Shown in pieces: positions 1 to 6,974 of a DNA stretch of 16,229 nt; position 1 is the stretch's first letter; each line of letters opens with the position of its first letter. The DNA is from JBDTMC01 sp039934475 (GTDB lineage Bacteria; Acidobacteriota; Terriglobia; Bryobacterales; Bryobacteraceae). Both the position numbers and the translations under genes were made by a program. The stretch is taken from contig JBDTMC010000142.1 of NCBI GenBank assembly GCA_039934475.1, positions 1 through 16,229 on the forward strand. The letters run 5' to 3'. A model generated the notes under the pieces. That model was not told the origin of the DNA and did no database searches. It saw only the letters and a program-made list of their open reading frames with translations.

Positions 1-386
1 GCGCCCGTGTGAATGCCGAGGTCCGGCTCTTCCACGGACCAACGCACCTTACCGGTCTTCAGGTCGAGGCAGTTCAGTCGGAACACGCCTTGCTGAATCT
101 CGTTCACCACATACGCCTCTTTACTATCCACAGCAGGCTCGCCCCTCATCTGCCCGGGAATACCCCAGATCTTTTTACCTGCGGCAGTGTTGAAGCCGAA
201 GACACCGCCCGTGCAGGTAATGTTACCCGTGACAACAACGTCGCCCGAAACGGCCATCGCACCAAAATCCCGAAATCCAGGTCGCGCCTCCCAAGCGATT
301 TTTGGAGTGGTTCGCAGTGGCCGAACCGGGAAGACTTGGCCAACCAAAGCAACGCAAAAGAGCAGACCGGGCAAGATACGTCTCAT
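1..386 (-). CDS. Secreted PQQ-like beta-propeller repeat protein, N-terminal part (runs off left edge)
   Basis: Reading the minus strand from ATG at 386 gives an open frame of 128 codons with no stop before the window edge, so the C-terminal part is missing. It begins with a signal peptide (MRRILPGLLFCVALVGQVF). The rest has the alternating pattern of PQQ_2/PQQ_3-like propeller blades: 'GDVVVTG' then 'VFGFNTAAGKKIWG' near residues 50-75, and 'FRLNCLDLKTGKVRWSVEEP' near residues 103-122, each with the typical 'D/N-x-x-x-G-K-x-x-W' turn. Such proteins are exported and are either quinoprotein dehydrogenases or cofactor-free propeller scaffolds of BamB type. The visible part has no catalytic residues, so the two cannot be separated. 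No clear Shine-Dalgarno sequence precedes the ATG. It is divergent from the TonB receptor. The family call is fairly safe; a specific function is not. Confidence 0.72.
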   Translation of the reverse strand, partial: MRRILPGLLFCVALVGQVFPVRPLRTTPKIAWEARPGFRDFGAMAVSGDVVVTGNITCTGGVFGFNTAAGKKIWGIPGQMRGEPAVDSKEAYVVNEIQQGVFRLNCLDLKTGKVRWSVEEPDLGIHTG

Positions 387-900
387 TAATCAAGTATCAC
401 GCGGATTCCCGTACGTATCGGGGCTATGCAACTCCCCTCCCAGGCGCGTCCAAGGAAATCCGCGGCAAGGCTCGCGCGTCACGCACCACCGAGTCGATCA
501 TGCGAGTACGTGTCGAACCCGGCAGCTAAGTCTCGAACGTCGTGTTGATGCCCGTGGCCCCAGCGTCGCCCGTTCGTATAAGGCCGCGGGCCTCGGCTGG
601 ATTTGGCCCTCGCCGGGAGCGGCGACCCTGATATTGTCCCGAACGATTACGACAATTTCCCACATATATTCAGTTAATACCGAGCCCCTTGCCAGCGAGT
701 GGTGGCCGCACTCTGCGCACCCCTGGACAACTCATGTCGATACGTGTTTTTCCAAAGAGCCTCACAAATCCGCAAGAATATTATATTAAGAGCCTTCAGA
801 TCCCTCTCACCGCCCGATTTAAGGCATTCGGGTGTATACTCCCAACAAAAGGGGTTCCGCAAATGAACTCCGAAATGTCTAGTAGAGGGGGGTCTCTGGG
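387..900. other. Intergenic region between divergent genes, no gene seen
   Basis: About 510 bases separate the propeller protein from the TonB receptor. Frames open across it on both strands lack a ribosome-binding site, overlap the flanking genes and show no recognisable protein pattern, so I call no gene. It contains an AT-richer stretch around 773-790, a separated inverted repeat ATTGTC-N12-GACAAT at 633-656 and a candidate -10 box TATACT at 835-840. No tRNA-like cloverleaf or long repeat is visible. It probably holds the promoters of both flanking genes. Confidence 0.6.
835..840 (+). promoter_or_regulatory. Candidate -10 box for the TonB receptor gene
   Basis: TATACT matches the sigma-70 -10 consensus in five of six positions and would give a leader of roughly 55 nt before the ATG at 901. 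No convincing -35 hexamer lies 16-18 bases upstream (the 17-base position reads GCCCGA), so this is a weak call based on the -10 alone. Confidence 0.28.
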
Positions 901-3900
901 ATGTACAAAAGCTTCCTCAGAACGATGACTCGGCTGGCAGTGCCTCTTATTTCCGCCGCGCTCGTTCTCCTCGTGGTTCCCAAAGTCACTTACAGCCAGC
1001 AGGTCACCGCTGCCATTACCGGGAAAGTATCGGATCCTTCCGATGCTCCGGTTTCGGGCGCTAAGGTGACGGCCAAAGATCTTGATCGCGGAACAACCTT
1101 CAACAGCGTTGCCAACGCCGAAGGCATCTACAACCTGCCCCGGGTACCCGTAGGACGATACGAAATCCGCGCCGAAGCGCCGGGCTTTCAAGCCTCGCTT
1201 CAGCCCTCAGTCTCGCTCGACGTCAACCAAACCGCTCGTGTCAACTTCCAAATGAAACTCGGCCAGGTCACTGAGACCGTCGAAGTCAATAGTCAGGCGC
1301 CGCTGCTGCAAACAGAGAGCACCATGCTCGGTACCATCATCGACTCAAAGACCAATGAGTCTCTCCCGCTCGCCACGCGCAACTACATTCAGTTGACCCT
1401 GCTCGCGCCTGGTTCCGTGCACCCCGATCCCAGCACCATGACCAATGGAAGCGCCACCGGTGGCGGCGGACGCCCCTACGTCAATGGCAACCGCGAGCAG
1501 GCCAATAACTTCCTCCTCGACGGTCTGGATAATAACCAGGTATCCGACAATCTCGTCGGTTACACCCCCAGCGTAGACGCCATCGGCGAGTTCAACATGA
1601 TCACCAACAATGCCTCCGCCGAGTTCGGCAACTTCATGGGAGGCATCATCAGCACCACCATCAAGTCCGGCACCAATCAGTTCCACGGTGACGCGTTCGA
1701 GTTCTTCCGTAACGATCGCCTCAACGCCAATTCCTGGTCCAATAACTGGAACGGTTCGCCCCGTTCCAAAGTCCGTTGGAATATGTTCGGAGCCACACTG
1801 GGCGGCCCTATCAAGAAGGACAAGCTGTTCTTCTTCGCCGATTTCCAGAGCCAGCGCTTGAACTTCCCCAATACAACCGGCACCCTGTCCCTCTTCACCG
1901 CCGCGGAGCGGCAAGGCGACTTCTCCCAATTGCTGAGTGAGAAGCAGATCCAGCTCTACAACCCCTTCAACATCGATCCCAGTGGCAAGCGCGTACCGTT
2001 CGCCAACAACCAGATCCCGCTCAGCCTGCTTGACCCTGTGGCGAAAAATCTCTTCGCATCGCAGTACTACCCTCTGCCGGTTAATTCCGGCCTGCAGAAC
2101 AACTACTTCAACACCACAAATAGTCACACTTACAACGATCAGGGTGACATCAAGATCGATTACAATATCAGCCAGAAGGACCGCCTCTGGGGTCGCTATT
2201 CGCAGAGTTACCTTGATAACCCGGGGACAAATTCCTGGGTGCTGGCGTTCAATAGCTTCAACGAAACGCCCACCAAGAACAGCGTCATCAACTGGACCCA
2301 CACCTTCTCGTCCAACATCGTCAACGAAGTGCGCCTGGGCGGAAACTACGTCCGGCTGCACAATGGCGGGTCTGACAACGGTCTCGGCAATATCGCTACT
2401 GACCTCGGTATCCGGAACGGCAACGACACAGGCCCGGGCCTGCTCTCATTAGGCATCGGCGGTGGCTTCGTCGGTGGCCTTGGTAATGCGAATATCGGCA
2501 CGCAGCAGCTTTTTGCCGACACCGTCCTCCAGGCCCAGGACGCCATGATCGTCACCAAGGGGAAGCATATCTTCCACACCGGGTTCCAGTTCATGCGTCA
2601 GCGCGTTAACACCTTCTACGCCGGTAACAATGGCCGTACGGGTTTTATGAACTTTAGCGGCCGCTATACGGCCGGACCCGATGCGTTGGCTACCGCGGGC
2701 AGCGGCGCGGGCGCGGGAGAAGGCGACTTCTTCCTCGGTCTCCCGGATGACCTCGGCCGTGGTGTTAGAACGGGCACGTGGGGACAGCGCTCCAGCGTTT
2801 TCTCCGCTTACCTTCAAGATGACTACAAGGCCAGCGCCAATCTCACTCTCAATCTGGGCTTACGGTATGAGACGCATACGCCCTGGGTGGAGGTGAGAGA
2901 CCGTATGGTCAACTTCGCGCCCATCAGTGGCCAGCTACAGCAGGCCGGCTCCGGCAGCTGTATCTATAGTGACTGTCGCGCCCTCTATAACAGTTACTAC
3001 GGTGGCCTCAGCTTCCAGCCGCGATTCGGATTCGCCTACTCGCCGGACATGCTGGGCCGCAAGTTCGTCGTTCGCGGCGCTTATACCATCTCGTCCTATC
3101 TGGAAGGCACCGGCACCAATCTCCGCCTGCCTCTGAATCCGCCCATCAACCAGGAGTTTGAGAATCGCTACGACAGCTTCTCGCTGCCGAAGTCGCGCAC
3201 CGAAGACGGTCTCACCGTGTTGGGCGCGGCATCCGATCCCTACGCTGGCACCAACATCCGCCTCTGGGATCCCAACATCAAGCCAGCCATCGTGCAGCAG
3301 TGGAATCTCTCCATGCAGTATCAGTTCAACAACACCGCCACGCTTCAAGTTGGTTACGTTGGCCAGCACAGCACCCACCTCATGGTGCCCATGCCGTACT
3401 TCCAACGCCAATTGAACGCGGACAAGACGACTTCGCCCAGCCCGTTCCTCTCCGGCAACCCGGCCCTTGCGAACATCTCTCAGATCTCCGGTACCGAATC
3501 GAATGGGAACCAGCGTTACGACGCCCTACAGGCTGTTCTGCAGAAGCGCCTTAGCGACGGTCTGCAATACCAGGTGGCGTACACTTACTCCAAGTGCATG
3601 ACCAACTCCAGCGGCTACTACGGCTCCTGGGGCGGCCAGACCACACCGACGTCGCCTTACTGGCAAAACCTTTACGACATGAAGGCCGAATGGGGTCCCT
3701 GCTATTACGACGTCACCCACATACTGACTTCTTACGCCGTCTACGAACTACCCATCGGCCGCGGCAAGAAACTCGGCAAAGACATGGGCAAGGCGGCCAA
3801 CGCCATCATTGGCGGCTGGCAGACCAGTGGTATCTGGTCCTGGCATGGTGGATTCCCGCTCACCGTCTCCGCCGGCGACGCTTCAGGCACAAACTCCCGC

Positions 3901-4254
3901 GGTTCGCGCGCCAACTGCATTGCGCCAGGCAAAGTCTTCGGCAAACAGGAATACTCCGGCGGTGGCTATCAGTGGTTTTCACCTGATTCCTATGGCCCCG
4001 CTGATCCAGGCACCTTTGGCACCTGTGGCGTCGGAACCATCCGTGGTCCGGGTCTGTTTGACATCGACGCGAGTGTGGAGAAAGGCTTCGCTCTTTCTGA
4101 ACGCTTCAACCTCCACTTCAGAACGGATTTCGTCAATCTCCTGAATCACACTATTCTCAATTCGCCAGGCACAGATCTCGGAGGTAGCCTCGGTGTGACC
4201 CAAGGGTCGCAACCCGGCCGCACGATTCAACTCGCGTTGAAGCTCTACTATTGA
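901..4254 (+). CDS. Oar-like TonB-dependent receptor with carboxypeptidase-regulatory domain
   Basis: This 1117-residue protein is an outer-membrane transporter predicted to take up a large ligand using TonB/ExbBD energy. The order is: signal peptide (about residues 1-32), a carboxypeptidase-regulatory-like Ig domain (about 36-120, with 'ITGKVSDPSDAPVSGAKV' and 'EGIYNLPRVPVGRYEI'), a plug domain (about 130-260, with 'NGNREQANNFLLDGLDNNQV' and 'SAEFGNFMGGIISTTIKSGT'), then a long beta-barrel ending in the aromatic terminus 'ALKLYY'. Motifs late in the barrel, such as 'WGPCYYDVTHILTSYAVYEL' and 'FRTDFVNLLNH', are typical of the large acidobacterial Oar-type family. The start is supported by the purine-rich AGAGGGGGG at 884-892, 8 bases before ATG. 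The substrate cannot be read from sequence. A hairpin terminator follows, separating it partly from the TPR/CRTAC1 pair. No TonB, ExbB or ExbD gene is in the window. Confidence 0.93.
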   Translation: MYKSFLRTMTRLAVPLISAALVLLVVPKVTYSQQVTAAITGKVSDPSDAPVSGAKVTAKDLDRGTTFNSVANAEGIYNLPRVPVGRYEIRAEAPGFQASLQPSVSLDVNQTARVNFQMKLGQVTETVEVNSQAPLLQTESTMLGTIIDSKTNESLPLATRNYIQLTLLAPGSVHPDPSTMTNGSATGGGGRPYVNGNREQANNFLLDGLDNNQVSDNLVGYTPSVDAIGEFNMITNNASAEFGNFMGGIISTTIKSGTNQFHGDAFEFFRNDRLNANSWSNNWNGSPRSKVRWNMFGATLGGPIKKDKLFFFADFQSQRLNFPNTTGTLSLFTAAERQGDFSQLLSEKQIQLYNPFNIDPSGKRVPFANNQIPLSLLDPVAKNLFASQYYPLPVNSGLQNNYFNTTNSHTYNDQGDIKIDYNISQKDRLWGRYSQSYLDNPGTNSWVLAFNSFNETPTKNSVINWTHTFSSNIVNEVRLGGNYVRLHNGGSDNGLGNIATDLGIRNGNDTGPGLLSLGIGGGFVGGLGNANIGTQQLFADTVLQAQDAMIVTKGKHIFHTGFQFMRQRVNTFYAGNNGRTGFMNFSGRYTAGPDALATAGSGAGAGEGDFFLGLPDDLGRGVRTGTWGQRSSVFSAYLQDDYKASANLTLNLGLRYETHTPWVEVRDRMVNFAPISGQLQQAGSGSCIYSDCRALYNSYYGGLSFQPRFGFAYSPDMLGRKFVVRGAYTISSYLEGTGTNLRLPLNPPINQEFENRYDSFSLPKSRTEDGLTVLGAASDPYAGTNIRLWDPNIKPAIVQQWNLSMQYQFNNTATLQVGYVGQHSTHLMVPMPYFQRQLNADKTTSPSPFLSGNPALANISQISGTESNGNQRYDALQAVLQKRLSDGLQYQVAYTYSKCMTNSSGYYGSWGGQTTPTSPYWQNLYDMKAEWGPCYYDVTHILTSYAVYELPIGRGKKLGKDMGKAANAIIGGWQTSGIWSWHGGFPLTVSAGDASGTNSRGSRANCIAPGKVFGKQEYSGGGYQWFSPDSYGPADPGTFGTCGVGTIRGPGLFDIDASVEKGFALSERFNLHFRTDFVNLLNHTILNSPGTDLGGSLGVTQGSQPGRTIQLALKLYY

Positions 4255-4279
4255 TGCAATGGAATTGATAGATAGCAAG

Positions 4280-4317
4280 GCCGCCGGCTCCACCCCGGCG
4301 GCTTCTGCTTTATGTTT
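4280..4317 (+). terminator. Rho-independent terminator-like hairpin after the receptor gene
   Basis: An 8-bp perfect GC-rich stem GCCGCCGG (4280-4287) pairs with CCGGCGGC (4295-4302) across a 7-base loop, followed by a T-rich but interrupted tail (TTCTGCTTTATGTTT). It begins 25 bases after the receptor stop. The imperfect T tract suggests partial rather than complete termination, so some transcripts may continue into the TPR gene. Confidence 0.65.
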
Positions 4318-4338
4318 AGATGGAGCGTACGGGGAGCC

Positions 4339-5310
4339 ATGAACATCGTCGACGTCCTCTGTCTCGCGGCCTTCGTCGCCACCGTCTCCGCGCAAACCCT
4401 GCCCAAGCCTGCTCCCGCCGTCGATCCCAATAAAATCGCCGGCTTGCTCGAAACCGGCCGTTGCCCTGAGGCGCTGCCACAAGCCATGAAGGCATACACG
4501 CGAGCCGCCGATGTCGATCTCAAATGGCGCATCGGCTCAGCAGGCGTTCGCTGCGCCATGGCGCTTAACAAGACCAGCGACGCCGCCGATTTCATACAGG
4601 CGCTCAATCGCAGCTTCCCCAAGGATCCTGATGTTCTCTATCTCACCGTCCATACTTACTCCGACTTATCCATTCGGGCCTCGCAGGAGTTACTCTTCAC
4701 CTCGCCCGCGTCCCATCAGGTGCGTCAGCTTAACGCCGAAGCTTGGGAAATGCAGGGCAAATGGGACGAGGCTGCCGAAGAGTACAAGGCCATCAGCGCT
4801 GAGAATCCGAAGCTGCCCGGCCTGCACTATCGCCTCGGCCGCCTGATCCTCTCCAAGCCGCAGACGGCCACTACCGTTCAAGACGCGAAGAAGGAGTTCG
4901 AAGAGGAGTTGAAACTCGATCCCGCCAACGCCGGGGCCGAATACGTCCTTGGAGAACTCGCTCGCGAAGACGGTGAAATGCCCGTCGCCATCGGACACTT
5001 CGCTAAGGCAGCCAGGCTCGAACCGGGCTTCGCCGACGCCCACATCGGTCTCGGCCGCGCCCTCATCGGCGCAGAGCGCGGCGCCGAAGCGGTCGCTCCT
5101 CTGGAGCAGGCGTTGAAACTCCAACCCGCCAACCCCGCCGTCCACTACAACCTTGCCATCGCCTACAAACGCGCCGGCCGCGAAGAGGACTCCCTTCGCG
5201 AAGCCAAACTCCATCAGGAAATGTCCGCGCGCGCCCGCGAAGCCAAGGAAAATGTGCAGAAGGGCGTCATGGGTGGCGCGGACCGTCGTGGCACGCCCTC
5301 GCCCAAGTGA
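4339..5310 (+). CDS. Exported tetratricopeptide repeat (TPR) protein
   Basis: The protein has about 323 residues from ATG 4339. I prefer this start to the in-frame ATG at 4312 for three reasons: the upstream ATG lies inside the terminator tail without a ribosome-binding site, GGGGAG lies at 4331-4336, and the later start opens directly with a signal peptide (MNIVDVLCLAAFVATVSA, cleavage before Q19). The spacing of GGGGAG to the ATG is only two bases, so the choice is not certain. A degenerate helical N-terminal half is followed by clear TPR units at about residues 127-160, 196-229, 230-263 and 264-297 (for example 'AEYVLGELAREDGEMPVAIG' and 'PAVHYNLAIAYKRAGREEDS'). TPR arrays are protein-binding scaffolds; the likely location is the periplasm. 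Its stop overlaps the GTG start of the CRTAC1 gene, implying coupled translation and a shared process. The partner is unknown. Confidence 0.85.
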   Translation: MNIVDVLCLAAFVATVSAQTLPKPAPAVDPNKIAGLLETGRCPEALPQAMKAYTRAADVDLKWRIGSAGVRCAMALNKTSDAADFIQALNRSFPKDPDVLYLTVHTYSDLSIRASQELLFTSPASHQVRQLNAEAWEMQGKWDEAAEEYKAISAENPKLPGLHYRLGRLILSKPQTATTVQDAKKEFEEELKLDPANAGAEYVLGELAREDGEMPVAIGHFAKAARLEPGFADAHIGLGRALIGAERGAEAVAPLEQALKLQPANPAVHYNLAIAYKRAGREEDSLREAKLHQEMSARAREAKENVQKGVMGGADRRGTPSPK

Positions 5311-6974
5311 AGTCCCGTCTGTTGCTGCTGATCTTCATCGGCGCGGCGTTCCCTGCCGCGGAACCCCCTCCGTTGTTCACCAACTCCACCCAAGCCGCCG
5401 GCATCAATTTCGTGCATGCCAAGGGGAACAAGGGAGCGGCCACCATCCTCGAAGAAGCGGGACCGGGTGTCTGCGTGGCCGATTACGATAGTGACGGCTG
5501 GCAGGACATCTACTTCGTCAACGGCCGCGGCCCCCACTCCCTCTACCGCAACAACCAGAATGGGACATTCACCGACGTCACCACTAAGGCGGGCGTGGCC
5601 GGCAACGCCTACGGTCTCGGTTGCGTTTGGGGCGACTACGACAACGATGGTCACCCTGACCTCTACGTCTCGCAGTATGGGCACAACATCCTCTATCGCA
5701 ACAACGGCGACGGCTCGTTTACCGATGTCACCGCTAAAGCCGGTGTCGACGGAGCCGCCTTCGGTACCGTCTTTCACACGGGTGCGACGTTCTTTGACTA
5801 CGACAAAGACGGCTTTCTCGATCTCTACACCGGTGGCTATGTCGATTTCGGTCCCCAAAGCCGCCAGACTTGTAAACTCGGCTCAAGCAGCGAAGCCAGT
5901 TGCCCACCGTCCGTCTACAGTGGCTCGCCCGCGGTCCTCTATCGCAACAACGCCGACGGAACGTTCACTAACGTCACCCGCAAGGCCGGCATCTATCAAC
6001 CTAAGGGAAAGAACCTCTCCGTTCAGGCGGTGGACTACGACAACGACGGCTGGCCCGATCTAATGGTGGCCAACGACGGAGTGGAGGCATACCTTTATCA
6101 CAACGAGCACAACGGAACGTTTAAAGAGGTCGCTCTGACCAGCGGAGTTGCCCTCTCCGGCGACGGCCTCACCATGGCCGCCATGTGCATCTCCTTCGGC
6201 GACTACGACAACGACGGTAACCTCGATCTCTACATCTCCGACTTCCAGAACGCACCGGATCACATCTGGCACAATGACGGCCACGGCTTCTTCGACGAAG
6301 TCAGCGTCCGTGCTGGAATCGCTGTCATCACTAAGTCCCTGCTCAGTTTTGGAGGCGGTTTCTTCGACTACGACAACGACGGTCTCCTCGACCTCTTCAT
6401 CGCCAACGGACACGTCTATCAGGGTGTGGAAGCCTATAAACAGATCAATTCGCTCTTCCACAATGAGGGACGGGGCAAGTTCATCGAAACGGCGAAACAA
6501 TCCGGCGAAGCCTTCACCGTCCCCCACCTCGGCCGCGGAGCCGCCTTCTTCGACTACGACAATGACGGCTTCATGGACGTAGTAGTGGGTAACAATGACG
6601 ACCCGCCGCTTCTTCTCCACAACAACGGAGTCTCCGTGGGCCACTACCTCAACTTGCAATTGGTAGGCACGAAGTCAAATCGAGACGCCATGGGAGCCCG
6701 CGTCAAGGTGACCGCCGGAGGAATCACTCAGATGCGCGAGATCGCCGGAGGAGGCAGCTACCTGTCGCAAAGCGACCTGCGCGCCCACGTCGGGTTAAAG
6801 TCAAACAAAACAGCCGACGTCGTAGAGGTATGGTGGCCCAGCGGAGCCCATCAACTCTTCCAAAGCGTAGAAGCCAACCACTTCTACACAATCACCGAAG
6901 GCCGCGCCCCAATCCTTGTTAATCCAGGTGCTAACCGAGCCCCGACCGTGAGGGAGAGTCCACTTAATGAGTAG
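5307..6974 (+). CDS. CRTAC1 family secreted FG-GAP/ASPIC-UnbV repeat protein
   Basis: A 555-residue protein starting at GTG 5307, which overlaps the TPR stop codon by four bases (GTGA). No separate ribosome-binding site is visible, so translation is probably coupled. After a signal peptide (cleavage near residue 18) come seven calcium-binding DxDxDG loops at about residues 59, 110, 164, 243, 299, 354 and 416 (DYDSDGWQD, DYDNDGHPD, DYDKDGFLD and so on), the mark of FG-GAP/VCBS beta-propeller blades. They alternate with 'LYRNNxxGTFTDVT' strands. An ASPIC/UnbV domain occupies about 461-528 ('MGARVKVTAGG' to 'VVEVWWPSGAHQLF'). It is predicted to be extracellular or periplasmic, calcium-stabilised and binding in role; its ligand is not known. 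The blades also make the gene repetitive at DNA level (variants of GACTACGACAACGACGG). The last ~20 codons look derived from a dispersed repeat, and the 3' end overlaps the convergent M20 gene by 11 bp. Confidence 0.92.
   Translation: MKSRLLLLIFIGAAFPAAEPPPLFTNSTQAAGINFVHAKGNKGAATILEEAGPGVCVADYDSDGWQDIYFVNGRGPHSLYRNNQNGTFTDVTTKAGVAGNAYGLGCVWGDYDNDGHPDLYVSQYGHNILYRNNGDGSFTDVTAKAGVDGAAFGTVFHTGATFFDYDKDGFLDLYTGGYVDFGPQSRQTCKLGSSSEASCPPSVYSGSPAVLYRNNADGTFTNVTRKAGIYQPKGKNLSVQAVDYDNDGWPDLMVANDGVEAYLYHNEHNGTFKEVALTSGVALSGDGLTMAAMCISFGDYDNDGNLDLYISDFQNAPDHIWHNDGHGFFDEVSVRAGIAVITKSLLSFGGGFFDYDNDGLLDLFIANGHVYQGVEAYKQINSLFHNEGRGKFIETAKQSGEAFTVPHLGRGAAFFDYDNDGFMDVVVGNNDDPPLLLHNNGVSVGHYLNLQLVGTKSNRDAMGARVKVTAGGITQMREIAGGGSYLSQSDLRAHVGLKSNKTADVVEVWWPSGAHQLFQSVEANHFYTITEGRAPILVNPGANRAPTVRESPLNE
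6937..6956. repeat. Probable copy of a dispersed acidobacterial repeat (GAGCCCCGACCGTGAGGGAG)
   Basis: This 20-mer at the end of the CRTAC1 gene resembles, from memory, a family of short intergenic repeats (variants of GCCGCGACCGTGAGGGAGCG) abundant in Solibacter-type genomes, whose translation in other frames gives phrases such as 'LPHGRGSV'. It lies past the end of the ASPIC/UnbV domain and encodes the non-conserved tail of the protein. There is only one copy in this window, so the repeat status rests on recall and inference. Confidence 0.4.

Noticed and set aside
187..789. A 200-codon plus-strand open frame across the left gene and the intergenic region
   Set aside because: It overlaps the PQQ-like gene, has no ribosome-binding site, and its product is Arg/Pro/Ser-rich without any family pattern, as expected of a shadow frame in GC-rich DNA.
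1345..2361. A 338-codon minus-strand open frame inside the receptor gene
   Set aside because: Its Val/Gly/Glu-rich composition is the usual antisense image of a C-ending codon bias; the opposite strand encodes well-recognised plug and barrel sequence.
4312..4338. Upstream start ATG 4312 for the TPR protein
   Set aside because: It lies in the terminator tail with no ribosome-binding site and would put ten residues with two Arg before the signal peptide.
6060..6659. A 199-codon minus-strand open frame inside the CRTAC1 gene
   Set aside because: Runs of Val and Glu are the antisense reading of repeated GACTACGACAACGACGG units, not a protein.
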